A stretch of 64,000 bases of DNA from Pontederia crassipes (GCA_030549335.1 CM060184.1:42363909-42427908), one strand, 5' to 3'; shown: positions 21,601 to 33,520, counted from the stretch's first letter. Program-made: numbers and translations. Notes: generated by a model from the letters alone, not told the origin.

Positions 21601-23869
21601 AGCCAAAAAAAGATCTTGACTTCAGCGGCACTCAGGAACATCAGATGAGCCTGCAATATGCTCAAGGTCCTCTGAATTTGTGGTAGCTGGAAGAAAGCGG
21701 AGGTAGAGGTTGTGCGCCGAGAAGGAAACAAATACCCATACCCAACCATCTGTTCGTGCCGGGTCTAGACGGAGGGGAGAAATACTCTGGGGAAGTGCTA
21801 ATAACTCAAAAAAATGCTTCAGGAGCCGTGCTCGGGCCGCCACTCTCAGACCAGCATTCAGACACAAATGCATTAGGATGTGCCGCTAAGGTCCACAACT
21901 AGGGAAAAGAGTAAGCTAGTGACCAGTCGTGCTGCCCAAATGAGAAAGCCTCCCCAAAGCCAAGTGAGGGAATCATGTACGGGCGCACCCAAGAGAATAA
22001 CACCGCCACCCCCCTCCAATACGAGAGATCCCAATCATAGCATGTGAAGAAAACCTCCCATGAGCTGTCCTCAGACACCATAATTCGTAGGGTTTTTCAC
22101 GTGTTCGGGTCGGGTTGGGTCAGGTCGGATGGTCGGGTCACCCGACCGCCCTTTTTCCTTTTTTTTTAAATTTTTGTCTTACTTTTTATATTTATTTTAA
22201 TATAAAAAGTAATTAATAATTATTATAAGATATAAAATATGTTTTTTTTGAAAATTTGATCATTATTTTAATAATTAAAATATTTTATTTTAATATTTTT
22301 TTCATTTTAAATCAACTATAGGACTAAAAATAAGTAAAAAAAAATTAAAAAATAATAATAAAGGTCGGGTCATGGTCGGGTCGGGTTGTCGGGTTCGGTC
22401 GGGTTGTCGGGTTCACCGGGTCGAGTTGTGGACACCCCTAATAATTTGTCCCACCAAGGTTGTTAGGATTCCTTTTTGTGATAGGATCATAAGTCATTTC
22501 AAGGATCGACGATTATAGGATGAGATCGAGGAATGTAATATACTACCCTATAAATTAAAATATATTGTTTAATATAAAATACATAAATAATATAGTTAAT
22601 ACTTATTAAAATTATTTGATATATAAAAGTTAAGTAATCATCAAACATTGATATTTTATTCACAATTTTTTCATATGTAATCTATGGCATTTCAAAAATA
22701 AATGTTAACAAATAAAAATTATATAATATTGGAAATTAAATAAGTACAACATTATCTTAAATATAATTTAACATGTGCAAAATTTTTTATGAAAGACATC
22801 ATAATCATTAACTTGTAACATAACACTAGACTATTGGATGATATTAGAGTTCACAAAAGCAAGAATAATGTATAAAACATAAAAATAAAATTATCAAATC
22901 AAATTTAGTCAATGTCTTTAATGTTTACTTTAACTTTTTTTATTTGAATTAGAAGATTTATACCATTATCATAGGATCCATGAAACTCCGCCTATGTTTT
23001 ATAGCCGGTCCCAAGCCCGGATAAAGGAGGAGGGTTGTGTTAGGCGCCGACAGCCAGCGTAAAACCCTGTCGAATCTTATGAACATGGATCAACGAATGA
23101 ATGACGTCGTATGATCCATGTAGCCGACCCCACCTAGTGGGATAAGATTTTGTTGTTGTTGTTGTTGTATCATAGGATCCATGAGATCATCCTAATATTT
23201 GAATCTAGATCCGATATAGATCCTATATTTAAGGTCCTCTAGGTAAGATCGGTATCATCTTCTCTCTGACGGACCATAAGATTCTACTAACCAGATCGAG
23301 ATAAGGAAGAGAGGACCATCCATTACCCTAATGATGCTGACTTTTCTTAAGTTGCAAATCAGTTTTATACTGCATTCTTCAATATAATCATAAACCACCC
23401 TAAGTTTTTCATGCATAGAACTGTGTACCAACATTTTGGGAGATAAGATAATTATAAGGAAACTTTGTTAAGGTGCTTCAAAGTGTTATGTCATGGATGA
23501 AAGAATAACAGTGTATGCTTCTAGGTTTATATTTTCATTTAGGAACAATTACACTGCATTTTCATCTTAATCTGTTAAAGGTTGTTTTTCATCCAAAGAT
23601 CAACGAGAAACTGATTTCATTCCTTCTTGTCCCTAGAAGAAAGGGAAGTCAGCATTACCTTCAACACCTGTATGAAATATCCCAAGGCCTGCCCAGTAGA
23701 GATAACCATTCATTGGAGTCAGGTCATACACATTGAGATAGACTGCAGCATTTCCTTTCGTATGGCTAGATGCACGGACTTTGGGGAATATACAGAAACG
23801 GGGGTTGGATTTCTTGTTCAATCGGAGAGGCATGAGGGATCTCCACCCCTTCTTTGATCCCATCTTCAT
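18663..23869 (-). CDS. PPPDE/DeSI-like cysteine isopeptidase (deSI-like protein At4g17486 type)
   Basis: PPPDE proteins are papain-fold thiol peptidases; DeSI members remove SUMO or ubiquitin-like modifiers. Substrates of this plant subgroup are not established. Coding exons read 23869-23659, 20139-19852 and 18904-18663, all joined in phase 1 with GT...AG introns of 3519 and 947 bp, giving 246 residues. The start is MKMGSKKGWR, which fits the family N-terminus. The PPPDE fold begins with VYLNVYDLTPMNGY (about 43-56). The catalytic His is H66 in GIFHTGVE and the catalytic Cys is C140 in VKNCNHFCKD, so the dyad is intact. Between them lie HGVEYAFGAHDYPT and PRQCPGFRFRKSIF, and after them LTGKPIPKWVNRLARIG. 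The C-terminal tail (EKRRLRSAFNCLSSISMRQR to GCLPPWE) is the conserved plant extension. No signal peptide or membrane segment is evident. Intron 1 holds a LINE remnant, a hAT-like element and an RTE fragment; intron 2 holds an LTR-like segment. Confidence 0.92.
19226..19573 (+). mobile_element. LTR-like segment (probable solo LTR, copia-type) in intron 2 of the DeSI-like gene
   Basis: Begins TGTGGGGAGTCAAGG, followed by a G/C-rich stretch. A TATA-like CCTATATAAACTCCC lies at about 19430-19445, then a T/C-rich leader, and it ends ATCCTAACA. This is the U3-R-U5 layout of many plant copia LTRs. No primer-binding site follows, so a solo LTR is the best reading. No clear 5-bp target duplication was seen, so the ends are approximate. 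It is antisense to the host gene. Confidence 0.55.
20948..22079 (-). mobile_element. 5'-truncated L1-type LINE remnant in intron 1 of the DeSI-like gene
   Basis: Minus-strand frames contain the C-terminal zinc-finger region found after LINE reverse transcriptases: EVKIFFWLLQRA, then ILTRVCRACWAPNADISCVF, then REVWSR, and further on MGLDRQRLGWRVSLAIF. These pieces sit in different frames, so the ORF is broken by frameshifts. At the low-coordinate end a T9 run (20948-20956) is the complement of a poly-A tail, consistent with minus-strand orientation. The reverse transcriptase and endonuclease are missing. The 5' boundary is approximate. Confidence 0.75.
22088..22440. mobile_element. Small hAT-like non-autonomous element (353 bp) in intron 1
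   Basis: Flanked by an 8-bp target duplication, ATAATTCG (22080-22087) and ATAATTTG (22441-22448), one mismatch. The right end reads ...GGACACCCCTA and the left TAGGGTTTTTCAC, a decayed form of the same TIR. Both arms carry repeated GGGTCGGGT motifs around an AT-rich core with no coding capacity. Eight-bp duplications are typical of hAT elements. It shares termini and layout with 34415-34921. Confidence 0.75.
22984..23168 (+). mobile_element. RTE-type LINE 3' end (or SINE derivative) with (TTG)n tail
   Basis: A 185-bp insertion flanked by the perfect 16-bp target duplication ATCATAGGATCCATGA (22968-22983 and 23169-23184). It ends ACCCCACCTAGTGGGATAAG followed by a TTG repeat, the hallmark 3' end shared by plant RTE LINEs and Au-type SINEs. 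No Pol III box was recognised, so a 5'-truncated RTE copy is favoured. It lies in intron 1 of the DeSI-like gene, antisense to it. Confidence 0.82.
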
Positions 23870-24515
23870 CTTGCTTCAACCATAAAAAGCACATCTACAA
23901 TGATCAGAATTATTTCCATAAAGCGCACACATACGAAAAAAAACAAAGAATTACTATGCAACCTAACAAACAAATGCAATGTGTCAAAACCTACTTAGTG
24001 CGGCCATGTGCAATCAAAGACAGGAGTATTGACAAATAATTTTCGGAATGAGAACGAATGTAATGTTTCTGAACCAATGAGTTTGTTTACAGATATTGCA
24101 AAATTCATGAAGCAACTATTAAGGCTCTATTACAGGACAAAAAGTAGGAAAAATTTCTGTGTTAAGTTTGTGTGAGACCAATAAAATGATAGAATTAGCA
24201 CTTGGTCACGGAAGAAGAAGAAGACGAGAACAGTAGTCCATTATTAAAAAGAAAATTTCAACCCAATTCCCGAAGGCGCAACATGAAAACCTATTAGGAA
24301 TAGACCTTTGGTATAACTAATAGAAGTTGCTACTGTATTAATGAAATGTAGGATGATTACTATCGATCATTTTCTTGGAGGGGCAATGGAAGTCATCCTC
24401 ATGAGATTCTGCGCATGGCTGGGGCAAACAGTAATAATAATAGACTAATTGGTAAACCCTGGAACATAAAACTGACCCTAAATTAACAACTTATTGCCCT
24501 TTTTTTTCCGCAAGT

Positions 24516-24643
24516 AATAAATTAAGGCAATACATTAAGGGGGCAGGTCTGGAGAGTCAAACAAATGAAACAAAACAAGAAGAAATTTACACAAATAAAT
24601 TAAGGCAATACATTAAGGGGGCAGGTCTGGAGAGTCAAACAAA
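24516..24643 (+). repeat. Recent tandem duplication in the 5' UTR intron of the DeSI-like gene
   Basis: Two apparently identical 50-bp copies (24516-24565 and 24594-24643), period 78 bp, each containing GGGGGCAGGTCTGGAGAGTC. Identity suggests recent origin. Confidence 0.9.
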
Positions 24644-25035
24644 ACAAAACAGTAATTGCAACATAATTCTATAAAAGGAAAGAAGCAAAGTTGTCTTCCT
24701 TACTCTAATATCTGGGGTCAAACCAAGTCATCAATTAGCTCCAAGGCCAAAATTAATCATTACACTAGGTACATTCCAAACATGAACAAAGATCCAAACT
24801 TTCCGCCTTATTTTGAGAAAGAAAACGTCATCTTCCCCAGACCCTCCACCAAATTTCACAGATCAGAAGCGAAGCGAAATAACCCATAAAAATCCAAACT
24901 TTGGCGCACGAAAAGTAAAATCCATCAAAGAAACCTAAGAAAGAGCCAACAGGAAAAATCACCAGACTTCGGAAAATAAAAACATAAACAACTCCATAAT
25001 AAAAGAAAAAGAAAGAACAAGGAAGACCAACTAAC

Positions 25036-25420
25036 CCTCCTCCTCCACCTCTTCTTCTTCTACTTCTAAAGGGGAACCTCCAAGCTCAACAATGGGATAA
25101 GGCCTGGAATCAGGGGCAAAGCCGCCATTTTTTAGGCCCTTAAGATATTTCTCAGCAGAGGCGTCCCTCTGCTCTTTCCTCCAAGGCCCAAGCTCTGCGG
25201 ACGGTTCAAACGAAGAGGACAAGGGGAAAGCGCAAATGCGACAATGCAAACGAGAACGAGCAGAAGCAGCTGAGATCTAAAACGAGAGATATTTGGACAG
25301 AGAGGAAGGAGAAGGAGAAGAAGAAAGCAGAAGAGATCTCCCTGTCTCCCCTCTCTCTCACCCCTCTTCCTCTGTTGTTTATTCTTCTCTCTCTTTTTTC
25401 TCTCCTCTGTTCTTTTTCTC
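25036..25420 (-). other. Probable 5' untranslated exon and promoter of the DeSI-like gene
   Basis: On the minus strand a leader-like sequence ends in a plausible donor (GAGGAGG|GTTAGT, exon end 25036). It would splice to an acceptor TTGTAG at 23899-23895, 25 nt upstream of the start codon at 23869, across an intron of about 1.1 kb. CT-rich DNA at 25300-25440 and a TATAATTATAA-like motif near 25447-25457 fit a promoter. The exon contains upstream ATGs, including a 72-codon frame (25249-25031) with an acidic C-terminal end and a 20-codon frame beginning MAALPLIPGL. No transcript evidence is available, so this is a prediction. Confidence 0.55.
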
Positions 25421-25459
25421 TCTCTCTCCCCCTCTCTGTTCTAGAAATTATAATTATAT

Positions 25460-27493
25460 CAAATCACAGCTTTGGCTCGTCTGCCCGATGAAACGTTGGG
25501 GCTTGTGGCGGTAAAATCATAAAAAATGGTGACAAGAAAAGTGAAAATAAAAATATTATTAATAATTTACTATATGCACAAATACACACCATATATGATA
25601 TAAGATATATATAGGAATATAATTCCAATACAACTATCTATTAATTCTTTTATATTAAAATGTCACGAAGAGCATGTCTCAAAAGTAAAAATATTTTAAG
25701 AAGATAAATAATTGATCTATTTGTATTTGAGTACAATTTCGAATTTAGTTTTATATCTTCAAATTTTCATAAAAAAAAAGAAGAGAAGGGCAAATGTTTT
25801 TCTCCAATTCGAATTTTTTAAGGTTGAAAGTTTCTCTAAGTTCTCAGTGCATAATTGATAGATTGGTTTAAGATGTATTTAGATTAATGATAAGGACATG
25901 AAATTGATGTGAATTAAAAAAAATTGATGCCATGAATAAATTTTTGATAGATTTTAAATTAAAAATGGTTATTAAAATTATAAATTTATTATTAATTAAA
26001 ATAAAATAAAAAATAAAAAACTTTTATGGAAAAATTATTGTTACAAAATATAGTATTAAATATAATTTTTTAAATTAATTATAATTAATAAAATATTAAA
26101 TTTTTTAATGAAATAATAAGTAATTAATAATATTATATTAATCCTTTGTTAAAATTATTTTTATGTTTATTAAATAAATTATTTTAGAGAAGAAAGGTAA
26201 AAAAAGAAAAAAAATGGAAAAAAGAAAAAAAATTAAAAAGAAAAAAAATGAAAGGTCAAATAAAAAAAAAAGAAAACAAAAAAAGGGTGGATGATTTGTT
26301 CAACCAAAAAGATGGAACGAACCAGAATCATGATTCTTGCTCTAGGTCATTTAATATGGCCTCATTTCATTTCAGGAATCGGACTGCGTCCTCGTGTTTG
26401 AAAAGCTAAATTGAAATCAAGCTTTGATTCCAGCTCGATTCTATTGTCAAACGGAGTCTTAGTTATAAATAAGAATACCGGTGGCTTCAGAAGAACTATA
26501 CAAACTCATGATGAACTAAAATGTTAAATACATATATTATATATATCGCCCTGGGTCAATCCACTTATTATGTAACAAAAAAAATTACTTTACAATAAAT
26601 TAATTTAACCATTAATAAATCTAAATGCTTAATACATTTTCTTTTACCAATATGATATCGAACACAATATACATTTCTTTTATTTGATGGCTGGAAGAAG
26701 AATTTTATTTTCCTCACAATGTCTAATTTAGAGCTTAGTTGATTTTCAAGCAATGCGATGTATGTTAGTCCTAGGAAGACAAAAGGGCACGCAAATTTGG
26801 ATTTGAACACAAGGCAACGAATAAAGATTTGTCAAAATAAGAGACTAAAAAGGTTAATTGCATTCGTAAACATCGGGAAAAAAATGTGAGTAAAGTCACT
26901 AGATCAGTCAGCAATAGCAAAGTTCATAATTAATTATAATGTAAACCTCCATCGTTCTTTTGATTAATTATATATATCTGTGTCGGATTGATTTATTTTG
27001 AAAAAAAATATTAATAATTCTTATTTTCTCAATATTCTGAAAATTTTGTCACCCATCGTTTATAATTACAGTGTTATCTTGTAGGTATATTTTTGTTATT
27101 TCCAGCCCATCAATTAAACTTGCTATGATATTTCCCCTTCATTTTAAAGTTGTTTCTGAGCTGAAAAGGATTCAGACAAAGCACAAACCTTTCGCAGAAA
27201 CCTAAGACACCTTTTTTGACCACACAAAGGACCTTGCACAAAATTAAGTATATGTTTCGGGCAAGAACTTACTTTTATATTCTCCACCAAATCATATTAA
27301 GATAGATACGTTAAATTGATCATACGAATGAGTGATGAAAGGTTCTATATTTGGACATTACTTTAGGCCATTCAGTATAACTTGAGATTTGAGGGCGTTT
27401 GGAACAAGTATTACTTTACTACTCATGAAATAAGAATTATTATTCAAAATATTAAGATGCACAAAAACATTATATATGCACAGCGCATACATA
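25460..27493. other. AT-rich intergenic DNA, no gene seen
   Basis: Strongly AT-rich, with an A/G-rich run at 26180-26285 and many TTAAT-type stretches. The only frames (for example 26568-26810) are short and unrecognised. Motifs such as GTCAAACGGAGTCTTA (26448-26463) resemble termini of small DNA transposons, but no partner end was found. Confidence 0.5.
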
Positions 27494-27498
27494 CGAGA

Positions 27499-30400
27499 TG
27501 TTATGTTCCCAAATCGATCAACGCCACATGACAAAGATCAATCTGAAGACGCTAGCATTGACCATTATATTGATCAAGACTTTGTCAAGAATCAAAACAC
27601 TTCAGCAACAAAAATAAAGAAAAATGCGGAGAATGACATTAATAGAGGAAGTCGAAAAGTTACTACATGGTCTCAAATTAAGAATGTCATAAAGACTACA
27701 TCAAAATTCATAAATGTGGAAGAAAAGAAAATAGATAAATAGACTCTTCGATTCATATGTTTTATCGTCGTTTGAGTTTCGTTGCAATACATCAACTCAA
27801 CACTACCACTAATATGGCCTGTAAAAATCAAGGGAGACAATTCTCCCATAATCTTTACAACCTAGTGGAAAACCAATAATAATATACAATGCATAACTAC
27901 ATTTAGAATAAATCAAAAAGTAAAAATTGGTACTTATCTTTGTTAGGAACATGAGCATGAAATCACCATAGGTCATGAGTAAGGACAAATCAATAGATAT
28001 CAATAATCAATGAAATCAAGTGACACATGATAATATTGGAAACAATAGCATACCTAGTAATAATTGTTGGATCTAAGTTTTAATGACATATTAAATTACA
28101 TTTTGATGATACAAACTTCGAATGATTAAAGATAAAATGCTAAAAAAAGTTTAAAAAAGATAACTTTATGCACTACACTTTGATTAAAATAATTATCACT
28201 GATCTCATTAGTTTTGGATGAATGTGGAATGTTAGAATTATAAATAATTATGTTAGCTTTCCATAGACTCCAAGATCATCTAATTTGAATAACTGTGCAG
28301 AAAGTTATGCTCAAAATGGGGCGGTCAACCTATCGGTCAAAGTTATAAAGGCCGGTCGAGACAGTCCGATCGACCGATCAGAGATACCGATCGACCGATC
28401 AAGGCATAAACTGCTCAAATAAAAATTGCGAGACTGCATCGGTCAATGCAGCGGCCGATCGATCAACTCAATGATTATAAATCAAAATTACGAGACTGTA
28501 CCGGTCGAGACACCGGTCGATCGGCCCATAAATGCAGTCGACCGGTCCATCACTGCAATGAACAGTAACGGCTATGTTTTGAGAAGAAAAATGTGAAATT
28601 AATTCTGGACGAATTTTTCACATACCAGAACCTATAAAAGGAGTGCCAAGGCTAGAAGCAAACAAATCCATGCATTGAAGCAAAACTTCAAAAAATCAAA
28701 ATGAGATCATTTCTCTTGAAGTTATCATTTTAGAGCCTTCTTTCTTTCTCCATTCTCTTCTTGTGAGTGTTCTATTGTAAAAGAGAGAAAATATTCTTCA
28801 AAAAGATTTTGAGAGCTCCTATATAAAAGAGGTTCCGAATCTTATCTCTTGAGCAAGAGAAAAGATTAGCTTCCTAGGAGGAGAGGTTGTCTTGCCTCTC
28901 GAAGCGAAGAAAATGTGGTTGTGTAAAGAGCTTTCTTCCTTGCTCCATTTGAAACAAAGGAAGGGATTAGTGAAATCTCCAGCGGTCTCGAGGTCGAGAA
29001 GTCGGAGCGGGAACGTAGGTCAAGATGTGGCCGAACCTCATCAACAACCGTCACGTCTATTTGCGTTTGATTTCTCTTACTCTCTCTCTCCCTCTAATAT
29101 TGTGTTTATAATCTGAATTACAAAGGTTTTAAGAATCGGTTTTATGCTTCCGTGACGAATTTCATGAAATTGATAATTTCGGATAAACACCAATTCACCC
29201 CCCTCTTGGTACCCTTTGGGATCCTACAATAATGATGACAAATGATAATGCTAACTTAATTTGGTATTCATAATTTTTTACTTAATCATACTTCTTCATC
29301 TTAATCATACTTAGAAATCAGATGATTTTATGTGCCTTTAAATTCTCCATCCTTTACTTAACATACGAGGATTCTGGTTTATTTATGGGATACATCGAGC
29401 AAAATGATATAGCTGCGTGCAGATATTAATCAAGCCATGACAAAGGGAGCGATCCTTATCATGAAAGCACTTGGCATAGGCTGGCAACCCAGTGATTATA
29501 TTTCATCTTATCTTAGTAGTCATTTTAACATCTTATGTTTTGTCATTCGTCATAATCAGGGAGTCAATAGATATAGGAACAAATCAAACGTGAAAGTTCT
29601 TGTCTTAAATCAAAATGAAATATATTGGTAATCCAGCAAAGATCGTGACAGAGATGAGCATGAACAGGTAAGATTCCATCTGATTCAGCAATCAGTCAAA
29701 GACATGAAAAATGGGTCTAGCATAGCCATAACTCGGGTCGAGTACGAGGTGACCCGGGCCGAGTTCATGCTATGAACTCGGCCCGAGTGTAATCTTCACT
29801 CGGATGGATTCGTGAACAATTGTCATGCAATGTCGGGTTAGAAAAAATATCGAGAGTTCGGACAATTTATCACTCGTTAACCCTAGCAGGGTTCAGGGTG
29901 AATCGAACCAGATTTCACGAACATGGCCGTGAAATTAATTCACACGGGTGGTTTTAGTATGAATCCAGGCTGGGTTCATCGTAATCCGGACCGAGTTCTT
30001 ATATTTTCTAGAATGTCGAGAGTTTTATAATCTGGCAATCATATTATGCTACACGTACATATGAAGCACAATACAAACATTAAATAGGATAATAGATCTA
30101 GACATTACATATGCATAAAGTTATGAACATGAAATACAATCATCATAATGGATCAAACAAATATAATAAGAGTCCTACATACAGCTAATCATAACAGCCA
30201 CACAATTTATTACCATGCAAGTCATATCTACTACGACAGAGGATGAAAATGACATTAGAATAATGCAGATTCAAGCATATTACAACAATCAATCAAACAT
30301 ATTACATTAATGGATCTTAACACATATTAGTGGCGCTCCTGATAATAAATCGAGGGAACTACTCTAAACTTATTCTAAGAGGGGTTATGTAAGGTGATTT

Positions 30401-30841
30401 CTGAATTCACCCACATGTCTCATTGATCCGTCTACCTCAGGGATGTCGCGCCTCTCCACGACGTCCGTGCATCTACGGTTCTTCTCCCTGGAGCTCTTCC
30501 CTTGTAGATCCAGCCAGTGTTACAACTAATGTGAGAAAATGATTTAAAATGGGAAGAAAACATGAGTAATGAGGTACTCAGCCATACCTTGTGTGACTTG
30601 CAATAGGGTGAATCTATTTTGTCGTCACTATGCGTGAGTTGGAGGAGGGTAAAAACACTATGCGTGAGGTGGGGGAGAGGTAATAGTGCATAGGATTATG
30701 TTGTAATCATATTGTTAGTCTTTGCATTAATTTCCCCTCATTAATTGTGATTTGAATCCTTCCATAATATCAGGGATTTTAATCTTGATTATCCTGACTG
30801 ACCGTTTCATATTTATTTCTTTAATAATTCTTTCATCATTA
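27499..30841 (-). repeat. 3' LTR of element A, split by a solo LTR
   Basis: Collinear with 36090-41103: TGTTATGTTCCCAAATCG at the low end corresponds to TGTAACGTTCCCAAATTG at 36090. The upper boundary is placed at the AAGGGAG purine tract (minus strand) near 30842-30848. A GC-rich palindrome with 14-bp arms lies at 29755-29785. Confidence 0.82.
28065..29228 (+). mobile_element. Solo LTR of a copia-type element inside the 3' LTR of element A
   Basis: An 1164-bp insertion TGTTGGATCTAAG...GGGATCCTACA, flanked by a perfect 5-bp target duplication ATAAT (28060-28064 and 29229-29233) and absent from the other LTR of A. The terminal segment CAATTCACCCCCCTCTTGG is typical of plant copia (SIRE/Angela-like) LTRs. 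A CCTATAAAAGGAG TATA box lies near 28632. The U3 part (28320-28560) is dense in short CGATCGACCGATC motifs. Confidence 0.88.
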
Positions 30842-30947
30842 CTCCCTTAAAAAATGTCATCGAATTTTGTACTAAGTAGAGGACTTACCAAAAAGATGTG
30901 GGAACTCTTGGCACATTTCCAACTCGAGCTCTCACGTTGCTTCCTTG

Positions 30948-33520
30948 TCATGATGGAAACATAGACCATGGGTACATCCTTGGCACTTTGCGTTCCATGA
31001 TATGCGTCAGATACTCGACAAAAGTGAAGTCGACGGCTAGATTTGACTCCTTAGTATGTATAACATTCACTGCATTATGCTTGTACTTCTTGAGCATGGA
31101 CACATGAAATAAATTATGTACTCGCCCATAAGAAGGGAGAAGGCCATGTTGCATCGCCTACTAACTCTAGTATCTCAAAGGGTCCCACATACAGAGGACT
31201 GAGATTTTCTCGCTTGCTAAATCTCATGGCCCCCTTTTCATAGGGATACTTTCAGCAGAACCTGATCCAATATGAAAGTATGCTCTCGTCTACTCTTATC
31301 TGCATAGCCCTTCTGTCTTGCCTATCTTCAACTTTTTCTTGATCAGTTTCTACTGCTTCCTTCACTTCCTCCTTGCTCATAATCTTACTCCAATGGGTAG
31401 GTGAACGACAAGGTCGATCATACAAAGCATCGAATGGTAACTATTATTATAAGAAAATTCAATCAAATGAATATGCTCATCCTAATTACCCTGTCAATCC
31501 AGTGTGCATGCCCACAGTATGTCCTTTAGAGTCTGGATGGTCCTCTCACAATGTCAATCTATCTGAGGGTGAAATGTTGTGCTATAATTGAGCCTCGTGC
31601 CAAAAGTCTACTGCATACTCCTCCAGAACATGGCGATGAATATGGGATCTCGGTCGGACAAGATCGATGTGGGGATGTTGTGTAGTCTGACCACCTCTCT
31701 CACATACAGATATAACAAACTCTCAATAGTCTGTCTCCATCGGATAGGAATGAAGTGTGCCGCCACTGTAAATCAATCCACGACTACCCATATCGCATCA
31801 AGGCCCTTCTAGGACCTAGGCAGATTGAACACAAAGTCCATGGTGATGTTGTCCCACTTCCATTGAGGAATCTCCAAAGACTTCAGCTTGTCGTATGGTC
31901 TCTAATGCTCGATCTTGATATGCTGGCACACTAAGTATCATGATACGTACTCTGCTATCTCCTTCTTCATGTCATGTCACTAGTAGTTGCGTTGTACGTC
32001 CTTGTACATCTTGGTACTGTCAAGATGAATAGCGAACTCTGACTTGCAACATTCATCCAATACCTCTCATCGAATGACTACATCAGTAGGATCCCATAAC
32101 CTATCCCTATCCATGTATCTGATTCCTCCGTATGCTGAGATATGGAAATCTGTGGTCTCATTCTGATATCTCTTCAACACCTTTTGATATTCTGAATCTG
32201 CTGCCTGAGCTATTGTGATCCTGTTAATCAAATTGAGCGTCATCCGATGCATCTTCCATAGAGCTATATTCTTGCCAAGTCTTGAGCACCACTAGTCGAT
32301 CTCTTGTAGTATCTCATACTCACGTAACTTGATGCAGGCTAACGAGCCTTCTCACTTCTTGCTCAATGCATCATCAACTGAATTTGCTTTATTGGGGTGG
32401 TAATTAATAACAAATTCATAGTCCTTCAGGAGCTCTAGCCATATGCACTACCTCATATTAAGGTCTTTTTAGTCGAATATGTACTTGAGACTCTTGTGAT
32501 CGGTGAAGATCTCAAATGTCTCTCCGTATAATATGTCTATAGATCTTCAGAGCAAAGACCACTACTGTCAACTCCAAATCGTGAGTAGGATAGTTGACCT
32601 CATACTTCTTCAACTATCGAGAAGCATAGTCCACTACCTTACAATGCTGCATCAGCACACAGCCCAAGCCTATCCCGCATGCATCACTATAGACAATATA
32701 ACCGCCACTACCTGAGGGTATAGTAAGAACTGGTGCAAAAATCAAACGATCCTTCAATGTCTGAAAGCTCTGCTCACACTTATCTGACCAAATAAACTTC
32801 TTCGTCTTCTTCGTGAGGTTCGTGAGAGGTGCCGTGATCTTAGAGAAGTCTCTGATGAATCTCTTGTAATAACCTGCTAAATCGAGGAAGTTGCAGATCT
32901 CGAACACATTCTTCAGCCTTGCCCAGTTAGTCATAGCCTCCACTTTTGCAGGATCCACATAAATGCCCTTCATGCATACTATGAGTTCAAGGAACATGAT
33001 TTTATTTAGCTAAAATTCACATTTTGAGAGCTTGTCATAGAGCTTATACTCCAACACTATCCTAAGGTGTTTTCGATGTTGCTCTATGCTAGAAGAGTAT
33101 ATCATAATGTCATTTACAAACATGATGATAAACCGATCCAAATATGATCAGAAGACCTTATTCATCAAATCCATGAACGATGCAGGAGCATTCGTTAGTC
33201 CAAATGGCATAACAAAAAAATTCATAGTGACCATACCTCGATCGAAATGCAGTTTTCGATATATCCTCCTGAGCAACCTCAACTGATGGTAGACACTACG
33301 TAGGTCGATCTTGAAAAACACCCAACTAGGTCGAAGAGGCCGTCGATGCGAAGCAAAGGAATTTATTCTTCACCGTCGCTTTATTGAGCATGTGATAGTC
33401 GATGCAGAGCTGCATGGAGCCATCCTTCTTCTTAATGAACAAGACCGGTGTGCCCCAAGGTGAGATGCTCAGTCAAATAAAGACCTTATCTAGTAGCTCC
33501 TAGATTAACTTCAACTCTTG
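30948..33520 (-). pseudogene. pol pseudogene of element A (RT, RNase H, integrase)
   Basis: Minus-strand fragments in gypsy order. RT remnants are at about 33480-33060, with FVNDIMIYSS at about 33120-33090 where the family has two adjacent aspartates, so a catalytic residue is lost. RT thumb and RNase H start appear at 32997-32614 (LDLAGYYKRFIRDFSKI, then the RNase H start IVYSDACGIGLGCVL). RNase H continues with EIFTDHKSLKYIFD followed by a stop at about 32470. The integrase zinc finger and linker ([19 protein letters not shown]) are at about 31950-31830. The core has DAIWVVVD followed by a stop at about 31780. The C-terminal module RVHNLFHVSMLKKY lies at 31125-31080. Many stops and frameshifts make it non-functional. 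Confidence 0.85.
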
